Source of the DNA: Massilia sp. Mn16-1_5
GTDB lineage: Bacteria; Pseudomonadota; Gammaproteobacteria; Burkholderiales; Burkholderiaceae_D
Length of the DNA stretch: 64,000 bases
Direction: 5' to 3'
Assembly (NCBI RefSeq): GCF_004798585.1
Contig: NZ_PPXQ01000023.1
Coordinates: 1-64,000 of the forward strand
The translations under genes were made by a program, and so were the position numbers. Shown here piece by piece: positions 43,929-53,250 of the stretch (position 1 is the first letter of the stretch; every line of letters starts with the position of its first letter). Below the pieces are notes generated by a model. That model saw nothing but the letters and a program-made list of their open reading frames with translations. It was not told the origin of the DNA and made no database searches.

Positions 43929-44525
43929 TTACTCCTTTGGCGGATAGTTCGTCGGTTGCAGACTACGTTCCACGAGCTCGATCAAGATATGGATGACCTT
44001 GATATGCAGCTCCTGAACCCGGTCAGCATATCGTCCTGCGCTCGTGCAGATGGTTACGTCGACAAATTGCTCGAGCTGCGATCCTGGCCGGCCAGTTAAT
44101 CCAATGACCTTCATTCCTTTTGCGCGGGCGGCCTGCGCGGCAAGGACAACCGACGGGCTGCTACCGCTTGTGCTGATCGCGAAAAGAATGTCGCCAGCAG
44201 CGCCGTTCCCCTCGACGAATCGGGCAAACACTTGCTCGTACCCATAATCGTTGGCGACACAACTGATATAGCTCGGGTCGCTGATCGCCACCGCCGCCAT
44301 TGCGGGACGGTTCTCGCGGAATCGTCCTGACAGTTCTTCGGCCAGATGCATGGCGTCGCACATCGAGCCGCCGTTTCCGCAAGAGATAACCCGTCGGCCA
44401 TTGCCGAGCGCATCGATCAGGAGGGCCGCGCCCGCCTCGATATTGCCAAGCTGGACGCTGTCGTTGATGAGGCTGTCAAGCGCACTGCGTGCCTCAACCA
44501 GATTACTAAAAATATGGTCGATCAT
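43929..44525 (-). CDS. gmhA: GmhA, sedoheptulose-7-phosphate isomerase
   Basis: A 198-residue SIS-domain enzyme that makes D-glycero-D-manno-heptose 7-phosphate, the first step of the LPS inner-core heptose. Visible are SCGNGGSMCDAMHLAEEL (substrate site), AISTSGSSPSVV, and the C-terminal QELHIKVIHILIELVE with the active-site Glu/His. The start overlaps the czcD stop (ATGA), so the two are translated together. A broken copy of its 3-prime end lies at 37446. It is probably an accessory paralogue in the czc operon. Confidence 0.93.
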   Translation of the reverse strand: MIDHIFSNLVEARSALDSLINDSVQLGNIEAGAALLIDALGNGRRVISCGNGGSMCDAMHLAEELSGRFRENRPAMAAVAISDPSYISCVANDYGYEQVFARFVEGNGAAGDILFAISTSGSSPSVVLAAQAARAKGMKVIGLTGRPGSQLEQFVDVTICTSAGRYADRVQELHIKVIHILIELVERSLQPTNYPPKE

Positions 44526-45508
44526 CGCTTTTCTCCTTCGTGTTCCTCGTGTCCGGAATGCTCTGCATGATCGATGTGGTCGGCATGCTCTTTATTGCCA
44601 GCGGGGCCAAAGCGATGCTCCTCGAGTGCCTCCTCACAAGGGCTCGTTTCGATCTGGACGGTGCAGTGGTGGATGTCATACTTCTCCGCGACGAGCTGGC
44701 GAATGGCCATTAACAGGGCCTGCGGATCGGTGACATCCTCACGCTGCACGACGTGTACTGTCAGGCTGGATTTTCCACTCGTAATCGACCAGACATGCAG
44801 GTCGTGCACACTGGCTACACCCGGCACCGCCGCGATCACCTCCTTGACCTCGCCGATGCCAAGTCCTTCGGGCGCGCCTTCAAGCAGCACATTCATGCTT
44901 GCCTTAAGCAGGGTCCAGGTGCGTGGCAAGACCCACAGCCCGATACCCACGGCGATGGCCGAATCAACCCAACCCCAGCCGGTATATCGAATCACGAGGG
45001 CGCCAATAATGACACCGATCGAGCCGAGCATATCGCTCCACACTTCGAGGTAGGCGCCCTTGATGTTCAGGCTACTGTCTTTACCACTCGACAGCAACCT
45101 CATGCTGATGAGATTGACGACAAGTCCAAAAGCGGCCACATAGAGCATTGTTCCTGACTCGATTTCGGGCGGATTATTCAGACGTTGGTACGCTTCGAAC
45201 AGGATATAAATCGCCACCAAAAAAAGCAGTATGGCGTTGAAGGCGGCCGCGAGAATCTCGAAGCGGTAGTAGCCAAACGTGCGCGAGGTGTCTGCCGGCC
45301 GCCTACCGATGCGGATCGCGGCAAGCGAGATTGCCAGTGCCGCGGTGTCGGTGAACATGTGCGCCGCATCGGAGATCAGTGCGAGGCTGTTGGTAAGGAT
45401 GCCCCCAACGATTTCGGCAATGAGAAACACCGTTGTGAGCATGAGCGCGATCCAGAGCGGGCGCTCGCTCTGGCCAGGCTGTGCTGCATGAGAATGTCCT
45501 GAACCCAT
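44522..45508 (-). CDS. czcD: CzcD cation diffusion facilitator
   Basis: A 328-residue Zn/Cd/Co exporter with six helices; AAGGGA precedes ATG 45508. The metal sites SDAAHMFTD (TM2) and EVWSDMLGS (TM5) are intact. The cytosolic C-domain (VHDLHVWSITSGK) is followed by a long His/Glu-rich tail (HADHIDHAEHSGHEEHE), and a His-containing N-terminus starts the chain. It exports cations to the periplasm for the CzcCBA pump encoded upstream in the same direction. Confidence 0.94.
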   Translation of the reverse strand: MGSGHSHAAQPGQSERPLWIALMLTTVFLIAEIVGGILTNSLALISDAAHMFTDTAALAISLAAIRIGRRPADTSRTFGYYRFEILAAAFNAILLFLVAIYILFEAYQRLNNPPEIESGTMLYVAAFGLVVNLISMRLLSSGKDSSLNIKGAYLEVWSDMLGSIGVIIGALVIRYTGWGWVDSAIAVGIGLWVLPRTWTLLKASMNVLLEGAPEGLGIGEVKEVIAAVPGVASVHDLHVWSITSGKSSLTVHVVQREDVTDPQALLMAIRQLVAEKYDIHHCTVQIETSPCEEALEEHRFGPAGNKEHADHIDHAEHSGHEEHEGEKR

Positions 45509-45635
45509 CGTTTTTCCCTTACATGATGATTATTGCGGTCCTGTTGGATATGAAATGCATCCGTTCGAGTGGCCTGGATGTGTGACTTTTTACTTGGTGA
45601 ACTAAGGTTTTTTTGCTTAACTTGGCGGATGTCCA

Positions 45636-45818
45636 TTACTTTCGCTTTGCTTTGCGCTTCGTGCGCTTGCGAGGAGTATTTACCTTCGTACTGTCCCGAT
45701 CTTTATACTTCAGCCATCCAAGGAACAGCATCACGCACCCGAACAGGACCAGTGCTGCGATACCAAATAATTTGCTTACTTGGTCCAGTGATTCTATCGG
45801 CAGTTGTAAAAGCTTCAT
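45636..45818 (-). CDS. Small single-span membrane protein with basic tail
   Basis: A 60-residue protein with a strong ribosome site (GGAGAGGAG) before ATG 45818. One hydrophobic helix (about 14-36) is followed by a Lys/Arg-rich tail (PRKRTKRKAKRK). It lies 22 bp after the CDF-like gene, so it is part of the czc operon. It shares design with the protein at 2961. No function is known. Confidence 0.6.
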   Translation of the reverse strand: MKLLQLPIESLDQVSKLFGIAALVLFGCVMLFLGWLKYKDRDSTKVNTPRKRTKRKAKRK

Positions 45819-45840
45819 TTATTCTCCTCTCCATAACGCT

Positions 45841-46425
45841 TTAGTCTAGTGCCCGCGCCAGGCAAACAAGGGTGCGTACACAAAGCATCAGAATAATCGC
45901 AAGGCCGACGATTGCATCGAGCTTTCCTCCATCAACCAGAAGCGCGCCGCCAGCGACACACAGAACAAGCGCACTCGGTACTGCTGACAAGACGGCATCT
46001 GCTTTTTCGGTGCACCTGTCCGGATAGACAGACCGGCGAATCAAAGCTGCAGTGGTAAGGCCGCCAAGCACCCCAGGCATCGCAAAGCCAAGCACGGCAA
46101 TCGCATTGAGATGCTTGGCGTGAAACATACCGTGCGCGCCCCGCGACGCAACATAGACAGCAAGGATCATGCAGCAGGTCCAGAGGACGATCTGCACGAT
46201 TGAGAACATAATATTGTCGCGTGGAGTCTGGGATTGTTCATTCCTTTGCTCAGCGGTTAGCAGTCGAATTCCAATCGTGGCTAGATGGTGGGAGGCCGCC
46301 CCCATCAAGACAACACTTTCCAGAAAAACTCCACCAATGGCGCAACTGACCAAGGCCGTTCCGTGCGCAGTCAGGTCCAGTCTTATCAGACTGCGCGTGC
46401 ATAGGCTCGCGCGGTTCCGGCTCAT
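45841..46425 (-). CDS. Degenerate CDF-family membrane protein
   Basis: A 194-residue protein; GAGGAG precedes ATG 46425. The helix pattern and remnants of the CDF core remain: TM2 SVVLMGAASHHLATIG stands where active members have an AD-x-x-HN-x-x-D pattern, so both Asp ligands are lost, while TM5 keeps KADAVLSAVPSALVL. The cytosolic domain is missing. It lies between czcA and czcD. It may be an inactive partner or regulator of CzcD rather than a pump; that is inference. Confidence 0.6.
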   Translation of the reverse strand: MSRNRASLCTRSLIRLDLTAHGTALVSCAIGGVFLESVVLMGAASHHLATIGIRLLTAEQRNEQSQTPRDNIMFSIVQIVLWTCCMILAVYVASRGAHGMFHAKHLNAIAVLGFAMPGVLGGLTTAALIRRSVYPDRCTEKADAVLSAVPSALVLCVAGGALLVDGGKLDAIVGLAIILMLCVRTLVCLARALD

Positions 46426-46473
46426 TTCGTTCTCCTCAGCCGGGCCGCTTGATTCCTTTGCGGCCCGGCTAGC

Positions 46474-49400
46474 TCAATGCACCAGGACTTTTGCCGGCTC
46501 CGCCGGGACCTCATCGCTATCCTTGCGATGAACCAGACGGTAAAGCAGTGGAAGAACGAGGAGAGTCAGCGCGGTCGACGAAAGAATACCGCCGATAACC
46601 ACAGTCGCGAGAGGCCGCTGTACTTCCGCACCCGTGCCGGTCGCGATCGCCATCGGCACGAAGCCGAGCGACGCTACCAGTGCGGTCATCAGCACAGGGC
46701 GCAGCCGTGTCAGGGCCCCATGTGTAATCGCCCGGTCTAGTCCCATTCCCTCCTCGCGCAAGGTCCGGATATACGAGATCATCACGAGGCCGTTCAGGAC
46801 CGCCACGCCGGAAAGTGCAATGAATCCGACCGCGGCCGATATCGACATTGGAATGCCACGCAAAGCAAGGGCAATGACACCGCCGGTCAGGGCGAACGGG
46901 ATGCCTGTAAAGACAAGCAAGCCGTCCTTAACATTGTTGAACATCATGAACAAGAGTACGAACACGATGAAGAGGGCTAACGGAACAACGACTTGCAGGC
47001 GCGCGGTGGCAGACTGCAATTGCTCAAAGGTACCACCCCAGCTTGTCCAGTAACCAGCAGGCACCTTGACCTGTTTTTGGATGGCGGCTGCAGCCTCCGG
47101 CACAAAGCTGCCGATATCACGCCCGCGAACGTTTGCACTGACGACGATGCGGCGTTTTCCGTTCTCGCGGCTGATCTGGTTCGGACCTGGCGCGAAATCG
47201 AGAGTGGCTACCTCACCGAGCGGAATATAGGTCGCCGCGGCGCCATCCTTGCTAGGAAGCGAGACAGGCAGCTGCCTGAGCGCATCCAAGTCGGTGCGCT
47301 GCGTTTCCGGCAGCCGAACGACGATGTCGAAACGCCGATCTCCCTCGAACATGGTTCCGGCCTCGCGGCCACCTGTTGCGATCGACAGAGCTTCCTGCAC
47401 GTCGCCGATATTCAGTCCATAGCGCGCAGTTTTTTCCCTATCAATGTTCACAGTCAGCATCGGCAGGCCACCGGTCTGCTCTACCTTCACTTCCGCCGCA
47501 CCAGGAATTCGCTGAAGCACTTCCGCGATTTCCTTGCCTGTAGTGGCAAGCACATCCATGTCGTCGCCGAAGATCTTGACTGCGACATCACTGCGCACGC
47601 CGGAGATCAGCTCGTTGAAACGCAGCTGGATTGGCTGCGAAAATTCGTAGGCATTGCCCGCGTATTTTTCCGCCTCCTCCTGGATCGCCGTGACCAATTC
47701 AGGGCGGCTCTTCTTTGGCGCCGGCCAGTCCGATTCGGGCTTGAGCATGATGTAACCATCCGAGATATTCGGCGGCATCGGATCGGATGCAATCTCGGCA
47801 GTACCGGTCCTGGCGAACACCCGATCGATCTCGGGGAATTTCGCCTTGAGTCCCGCTTCCACTTTCTTCTGCATTTCCAGCGATTGGCTCAGGCTGGTAC
47901 CGGGAATGCGCAGCGACTGGATTGCAAGGTCGCCTTCGCTCAGGCTCGGAATGAATTCACTGCCGAGACGCGAGACGAGCAAGCCAGACAGGACCACCAG
48001 AACGATTGCGCTTGTAACGACCAGCGAGGCGTTCCGGAAGACCCGGTCGAGCATGGGTGCATAGGCCCGCTTGGCCATTTCCATGAGTTTGTTTTCCTTT
48101 TCCGCGACGCGTTTGCCAATGAACAGGGCGACAGCGGCTGGAATGAAGGTGATCGACAAAATCATTGCGCCGACCAGGGCGGCCACGACCGCGAAGGCCA
48201 TCGGATGGAACATCTTCCCTTCAACCCCGGCCAGCGCGAAGATCGGCAGGTACACGACCATGATGATGAGCTGGCCGAAGAGCAGGGGCCGCCGTGCTTC
48301 CTTCGCGGCCGCGAAGACTTCGTGGAAGCGCTCGTTGAGGGTCAGTTCACGCTTGTGATGATCCTGTGCATGCGCGAGGCGCCGGACGCAATTCTCGACA
48401 ATGACGACCGCACCATCGATGATGATGCCGAAGTCGAGTGCACCCAAGCTCATCAGGTTCGCACTGACCTTATAAGTCACCATGCCCGTAAACGTAAACA
48501 ACATCGCCAGCGGAATGACCATCGCGGTGATGATCGCCGCCCGGATGTTGCCGAGAAAGACAAACAGGATGACAATAACGAGTACCGCGCCCTCCAGCAG
48601 GTTCTTCTTCACAGTGTGGATGGCCTTGTCGACCAGCACTGTACGGTCGTACACCGGGACTGCCTTGACGCCTTTTGGCAGCGAGCGATTGACATCGACC
48701 ATTTTTGCAGCAACTGCCTGCGACACGGTGCGGCTGTTTTCGCCAATGAGCATGAACACGGTCCCCAGCACGACCTCGCGGCCGTTCTCGGTCGCGGCGC
48801 CGGTGCGAAGTTCGCGTCCGATGTCGACGGTCGCGACATCACGCACGCGAATTGGCACACCCTTGACGTTGCTGAGGATGGTGTTGCGAATGTCGTCCAG
48901 CGTGCGCACCTGGCCCGGTGCCCGGATCAGGAACTGCTCGCCCCGGCGTTCAATATAGCCTGCGCCGACGTTGCTATTGTTCCGGTCAATTGCCCCGACG
49001 ACATCAGTCAGAGATAAGCCGTAGGAGCGCAGTTTCGCCGGGTCAGGGGCGACCAAATATTCCTTGGCAAAACCACCGATGGAGTTAATTTCGGTAACGC
49101 CCGGCACCTGGCGCAACTGGGGCTTGATGATCCAGTCCTGGATTTCACGCAGGTCGGTCGGCGTGTACAAGCTACCGTCCGGCTTTTTCGCGCCTGGGTC
49201 GCTTTCAACAGTCCAGAGATAGATTTCCCCAAGGCCCGTTGAAATCGGTCCCATCATGGGTACAACGCCACCAGGAAGGTTTTCCTTGGCCTCCTGAATA
49301 CGCTGGTTGACGAGCTGGCGAGCGAAATAGATGTCCGTTCCATCCTTGAAGATGACGGTTACCTGCGACAAGCCATAGCGCGACAGCGACCGGGTCTCCT

Positions 49401-49638
49401 GCAGGGCAGGGAGGCCGGCCATGACCGTCTCGATCGGGAAAGTCACGCGCTGCTCGACTTCAAGCGGCGAATAACCGGCTGCGGACGTATTGATCTGGAC
49501 CTGGACATTGGTAATGTCCGGGACCGCGTCGATAGGAAGTTTTTGGTAGTTGTAAATCCCGACAGCCGCCATTGCGATTACAGCGAGCATGACGAGCCAT
49601 CGGTGCTCGATGGCAAAGCGAATTATTCGTTCAAACAT
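46474..49638 (-). CDS. czcA: CzcA HME-RND Co/Zn/Cd efflux pump
   Basis: A 1054-residue inner-membrane antiporter; GAGGAA precedes ATG 49638. TM4 shows SLGALDFGIIIDGAVVIVEN, the zinc/cobalt/cadmium signature with proton-relay acidic residues. The periplasmic pore loops and a second transmembrane half (SAAVGFIALSGVAVLNG) are complete. It is the pump of czcICBA and lies 13 bp after czcB. Confidence 0.95.
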   Translation of the reverse strand: MFERIIRFAIEHRWLVMLAVIAMAAVGIYNYQKLPIDAVPDITNVQVQINTSAAGYSPLEVEQRVTFPIETVMAGLPALQETRSLSRYGLSQVTVIFKDGTDIYFARQLVNQRIQEAKENLPGGVVPMMGPISTGLGEIYLWTVESDPGAKKPDGSLYTPTDLREIQDWIIKPQLRQVPGVTEINSIGGFAKEYLVAPDPAKLRSYGLSLTDVVGAIDRNNSNVGAGYIERRGEQFLIRAPGQVRTLDDIRNTILSNVKGVPIRVRDVATVDIGRELRTGAATENGREVVLGTVFMLIGENSRTVSQAVAAKMVDVNRSLPKGVKAVPVYDRTVLVDKAIHTVKKNLLEGAVLVIVILFVFLGNIRAAIITAMVIPLAMLFTFTGMVTYKVSANLMSLGALDFGIIIDGAVVIVENCVRRLAHAQDHHKRELTLNERFHEVFAAAKEARRPLLFGQLIIMVVYLPIFALAGVEGKMFHPMAFAVVAALVGAMILSITFIPAAVALFIGKRVAEKENKLMEMAKRAYAPMLDRVFRNASLVVTSAIVLVVLSGLLVSRLGSEFIPSLSEGDLAIQSLRIPGTSLSQSLEMQKKVEAGLKAKFPEIDRVFARTGTAEIASDPMPPNISDGYIMLKPESDWPAPKKSRPELVTAIQEEAEKYAGNAYEFSQPIQLRFNELISGVRSDVAVKIFGDDMDVLATTGKEIAEVLQRIPGAAEVKVEQTGGLPMLTVNIDREKTARYGLNIGDVQEALSIATGGREAGTMFEGDRRFDIVVRLPETQRTDLDALRQLPVSLPSKDGAAATYIPLGEVATLDFAPGPNQISRENGKRRIVVSANVRGRDIGSFVPEAAAAIQKQVKVPAGYWTSWGGTFEQLQSATARLQVVVPLALFIVFVLLFMMFNNVKDGLLVFTGIPFALTGGVIALALRGIPMSISAAVGFIALSGVAVLNGLVMISYIRTLREEGMGLDRAITHGALTRLRPVLMTALVASLGFVPMAIATGTGAEVQRPLATVVIGGILSSTALTLLVLPLLYRLVHRKDSDEVPAEPAKVLVH

Positions 49639-49651
49639 GTCATTTCCTCGT

Positions 49652-50938
49652 TCAGTCTTCGTGCTCGGCGCTGCCCTTGCCCTGCTCGGCCTTCACAACG
49701 TAACTTCCCGTTGAAACGTATTCCGCGCCAGCACTTAATCCACCAACGATTTCCGTGATCTTCCCATCGCTCGCGCCAATCGTGACGGGTTGCGCTTGGA
49801 AGCCCTCGGCCGCCTTAACGAACACAACGGTCTTGCCCTCGATTGTCTGAACAGCATCGGCCGCAACGGTCACAGCGGCGTTTTTGCTGCCGCGCACGAG
49901 CGAAACGTTGACGAACAGGCCAGGACGCCAGGCGAGGCCCGGGTTATCGATGACCACGCGGGCTGTCGCGGTCCGGGTCTGTTCACCGAGCAGGCTGCCG
50001 ACGTAGCTCACTTTGCCGGTGACGGATTCCGTGCCGGAGGCAGGCCGGATGGTCACGTTCTGGCCGACACGAACGAAGGGGAGGTCCTTCGCGCTTACGA
50101 CAATCTCGACCCATACTTTCGACAAGTCAGACAGAATGAAGGCGTTCGCATCTTCCTTGACGGCCTCACCCTGGGCCAGGTGCTTTTCAACCACTACCGC
50201 GTTGAAGGGGGCCCGCAATTCGTAACGGTTGATGGCGCCCGACGAGGAACCGGCGCCAAGTGCCGTGAGTTTCGAGCGCGCCGACTGAGCTTCAATCTGA
50301 GCCTCGCGGTATGCCTGTTCAGCCTGAAGGTAATCTTGCTGTGCGGAGATCTTGTCTTCCCACAGCTTCTTCTCGCGTTCGTAGGTCACCCGTGCAAATC
50401 CGAGACGCTTGTCAGCGGCGAGAGCAGTGCTTCGCAGTTCGGCAAGTTCCGCGCTTGCGATGACAGCCAACGGTTGGCCTTTCTTGACGTTCTCGCCGAG
50501 CGAGGCGAAGACAGACTCGACGACACCTGCGACGCGAGGAACGACGTGTGCCGTCCGGTCTTCGTTGAAGCGCACTTCGCCCGGCAGGATCACGGCAGTA
50601 TCGATAGAGGCCGCCGCCGCCCGGGTAGTCAGGATGCCGGCTCCTTGAATTTGCTGGGGCGTCATCTTGACAAAGCCTGGCTTGTCGTCCGCATGGCCCC
50701 CTTCCTTGCCTTCAGCATGGCTGCCTTCCCTGGCGTCCGCCTTGCCTCCTTCCTCGGTTTCGGCGTGACTGCCTTCCTTGGAAGCCGACTTTTCCGTTGT
50801 CTCCTCTGCGTGTTCGCTTGCGCCTTCGGCAGCAGGGGAATCTTTTTTCCAAAAGATAATTGCCAGAGCGAGGATAACTCCGACCGCAACGACAGCCAGT
50901 ATGGAGAAAATAGACTTTTTATCGATGTTGAACTTCAT
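49652..50938 (-). CDS. czcB: CzcB membrane-fusion adaptor
   Basis: A 428-residue adaptor with an N-terminal membrane anchor (ILAVVAVGVILALAIIFW), a repeated Glu/Lys/Gly/His linker (units such as EGSHAE and EGGHAD, about 40-95), then hairpin, lipoyl and beta-barrel domains. The linker resembles metal-buffering segments of CzcB. Its start overlaps the czcC stop (ATGA). It joins CzcC to CzcA. Confidence 0.93.
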   Translation of the reverse strand: MKFNIDKKSIFSILAVVAVGVILALAIIFWKKDSPAAEGASEHAEETTEKSASKEGSHAETEEGGKADAREGSHAEGKEGGHADDKPGFVKMTPQQIQGAGILTTRAAAASIDTAVILPGEVRFNEDRTAHVVPRVAGVVESVFASLGENVKKGQPLAVIASAELAELRSTALAADKRLGFARVTYEREKKLWEDKISAQQDYLQAEQAYREAQIEAQSARSKLTALGAGSSSGAINRYELRAPFNAVVVEKHLAQGEAVKEDANAFILSDLSKVWVEIVVSAKDLPFVRVGQNVTIRPASGTESVTGKVSYVGSLLGEQTRTATARVVIDNPGLAWRPGLFVNVSLVRGSKNAAVTVAADAVQTIEGKTVVFVKAAEGFQAQPVTIGASDGKITEIVGGLSAGAEYVSTGSYVVKAEQGKGSAEHED

Positions 50939-52236
50939 GGGGCGATCCTGTTATTTGGGGTGGTGCTGTCGGCGTCGACGAACCGGCCGAGATCTGCTGC
51001 GGCGCGGTAGCGGTCGAACTGCGTCTGGATATACTGGGTGCGGATTTGCAGGAGCGTTCGCTGGGCGTCGAGAACATCGAGGAAGCTGAACTTGCCCGCT
51101 TCAAACCCTGTTACGGCAGCATCGAACACACGCTGCGCCCTTGGCAAAACGTCATCACGCATGGTACGTACCTGTTCGCGGTAAAGCTGCGTTCGCTGGT
51201 AAGCACTGGCCAGGGACTGATTCAGGCGCAGCCTTTCGGCCTCCAGCTCGGTTCGGGCCTTTTCCGCGCGGCTCAGGGATGCCTGGAGGCTGCCCTGGTT
51301 ACGGTTAAACAGTGGAAGCGGTACCGAAACGCCGAGCACGGTTTGCGATCGCCCGATTTGGTCATCCTTCTTGCTACCGACGATCAGGGTGACATCAGGA
51401 ATGCGCTGGGAACGATCGACGCCCACCTGGGCTTCTTCGCGCTCCACCTGCAATCGGGCGCGCCGCATCTGCGGTGAGGAGTCCAGCCGCTGTTGAAGTT
51501 CGTTCAGCGACGGCACTGGCGCAAGGTCGAGCCCTGGGGCTACGAGTGGACGGGAAACGGCGACAGTCTCGCCCCAATATGCTGCCAGTGTCAGCAGCGC
51601 GATGGACAACTCGCTCTGCGCTTGGGAAAGTTCAAGGCGTGCCGTTGAGAGCGCGACTCCTGAGCGATCCTGTTCGACAGGCGAGACACGTCCTGCGGCA
51701 ACCCGCCTTTCGGCAGCAAACGATGCCTTGCTCGCTACATCGAGTGATACCTGTGCTATCTGGACCCGTTCCTGCGCGCTTAGCGCGTCAAAATAGGCGG
51801 CGGTGACTTCAGCGCGCAGGTCCGTACGCGCAACACTCAGGTTTCCAACTGCGAGGCTGCGCTCACGTTCAGCAAGGTTTATCCGGGCGGAACGCTTGCC
51901 TCCAAGCTCGAGCACCTGGCTTAGCTGAACCGTTTGCGTCCGGGTGCCGCGTTGCGTGCCTTCACGGACAAACGAGACTTCCGGATTACGAAATAGCCCC
52001 GCCTGACGCCGCGCGCCTTCCGCAATGGCTACATCGAGTGCTGTCGCGCGCAGCCCGGCGTTCGCAGCGAGCGCCTTGGCAACAGCTTCTTCGAGCGTCA
52101 GTGCTACGCCCGTGGACGGGATTTGCTGCTGGGTAGTGGGTCCAGAGACCAGGGGCTGCGCGGTCAACTGCGCAGCACTCGGGAACGCCTGTGCGAAAAG
52201 CACGGCCGCCCCGAGGAATAAATACTTGGGATGCAT
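50935..52236 (-). CDS. czcC: CzcC outer-membrane channel
   Basis: A 433-residue TolC-family protein, CGGAG before ATG 52236, with a signal peptide (cleavage near PSAAQL) and two efflux repeats. It forms the exit duct of CzcCBA. It lies about 110 bp downstream of czcI, and its stop overlaps czcB. Confidence 0.92.
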   Translation of the reverse strand: MHPKYLFLGAAVLFAQAFPSAAQLTAQPLVSGPTTQQQIPSTGVALTLEEAVAKALAANAGLRATALDVAIAEGARRQAGLFRNPEVSFVREGTQRGTRTQTVQLSQVLELGGKRSARINLAERERSLAVGNLSVARTDLRAEVTAAYFDALSAQERVQIAQVSLDVASKASFAAERRVAAGRVSPVEQDRSGVALSTARLELSQAQSELSIALLTLAAYWGETVAVSRPLVAPGLDLAPVPSLNELQQRLDSSPQMRRARLQVEREEAQVGVDRSQRIPDVTLIVGSKKDDQIGRSQTVLGVSVPLPLFNRNQGSLQASLSRAEKARTELEAERLRLNQSLASAYQRTQLYREQVRTMRDDVLPRAQRVFDAAVTGFEAGKFSFLDVLDAQRTLLQIRTQYIQTQFDRYRAAADLGRFVDADSTTPNNRIAP

Positions 52237-52344
52237 GAATAACTCCGGTTGTTGAAAACGAAGACTATTCAGCGAAGATGCGTATTGGAACCCCTCTCAG
52301 GGCTCCACATAAATGATGAGTGATTTATACGATCTGCCGCCGAA

Positions 52345-52713
52345 TCAAACGGCGGAGATCCACTGCGGGCGCTCGGGGGGGGCCGAGTAGGAGGATGTGT
52401 AGTGTGGTGAGACAGACAGTGGCGCGACGCGGACCGGCTTCAGGATCGCTACCGTTGCCGGGAGAGCGTCGAAGGACAAAGGAGCGTGAGCACAGGACGA
52501 GCAGTGCGAATGCATCACTGTCTTTTTCGGCGTACCAGAGGGTTTGTCCTTGGCGTTGAAGGCGAACTTATCTGCGTCGGAGTCCGACGAGTGGTGCCCG
52601 AAATGCTGGGCGGCGCGACCGGATTCATGCTCACAATAGGCACTGATCGCGCCCCAGCTTAGCTGAAGAGCGAGGATTGTCAGGACAAGGTAGATGAAGC
52701 GTCGTGCAGCCAT
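52345..52713 (-). CDS. czcI: CzcI, small secreted protein heading the czc operon
   Basis: A 122-residue protein from ATG 52713. The start (RRFIYLVLTILALQLSWG) and AYCEHESGRAAQHFGHH match the CzcI family, which is found ahead of czcCBA in Cupriavidus and affects its expression. After the signal peptide there are Cys/His motifs (MHSHCSSCAHA). No ribosome site is seen; the -10 hexamer ends eight bases upstream, so the transcript probably starts at or beside the codon. Confidence 0.85.
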   Translation of the reverse strand: MAARRFIYLVLTILALQLSWGAISAYCEHESGRAAQHFGHHSSDSDADKFAFNAKDKPSGTPKKTVMHSHCSSCAHAPLSFDALPATVAILKPVRVAPLSVSPHYTSSYSAPPERPQWISAV

Positions 52714-52721
52714 GGGGGAAA

Positions 52722-52730
52722 AGTATAGCA
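52722..52730 (-). promoter_or_regulatory. Extended -10 promoter of czcICBA
   Basis: Minus strand TGCTATACT, a perfect extended -10 ending eight bases before ATG 52713. No recognisable -35. Identical nine bases head the copper operon (8622-8630). Confidence 0.6.
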
Positions 52731-52852
52731 CGGTGCATCGGTCACCCTCGTTCTGATAGGTTCAAACTCGTCATCCGCAGCACATTGCGGCAGGCTGGCG
52801 AGCGAGCGCAGCTGAACGGTGCGCAGCTATAATGATGCAGTGCTGCTATTGG

Positions 52853-53197
52853 ATGAGAACTAGGTTGATACTGAAAACTACACTGCTTTTTGTTGCCACC
52901 GCCATCGCTGAAATCGTCGGCTGTTTCCTGCCTTACCTTTGGCTGCGCAAGGGTGGCTCGATTTGGCTGCTTGCCCCGGCTGCGGCCAGTCTCGCGATTT
53001 TTGTCTGGTTACTTACTCTGCATCCAGCAGCTAGCGGGCGGGTGTACGCAGCCTACGGCGGCGTCTACGTCGCGACGGCCCTGGTCTGGCTCAGATTCGT
53101 CGATGGGGTGAAGTTATCGACGCTGGACTGGGCAGGGGCGGCAGTTGCCTTGTTCGGCATGGCGATCATTGTCTCTGGGTGGAGCAAGGGAAGCTGA
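52853..53197 (+). CDS. ynfA: YnfA-family small membrane protein
   Basis: A 114-residue protein with four helices. Family blocks are LFVATAIAEIVGCFLPYLWL, LTLHPAASGRVYAAYGGVYV and DGVKLSTLDWAGAAVALFG. ATG 52853 is preferred to 52832, which overlaps a TATAAT sequence (52828-52833) that may be the -10. YnfA is related to small multidrug-resistance proteins; its role in metal regions is not established. It is divergent from czcI. Confidence 0.88.
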   Translation: MRTRLILKTTLLFVATAIAEIVGCFLPYLWLRKGGSIWLLAPAAASLAIFVWLLTLHPAASGRVYAAYGGVYVATALVWLRFVDGVKLSTLDWAGAAVALFGMAIIVSGWSKGS

Positions 53198-53250
53198 AAC
53201 AGCTGTATCGAAGGAGACCAGGGCGGGAGGCGCCGGATTTCCTGCACGAT

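Noticed and set aside
46993..49017. Long open frame on the plus strand opposite czcA
   Set aside because: It is antisense to a complete CzcA gene in GC-rich DNA, is rich in His/Arg/Gln without a domain, and has no ribosome site.
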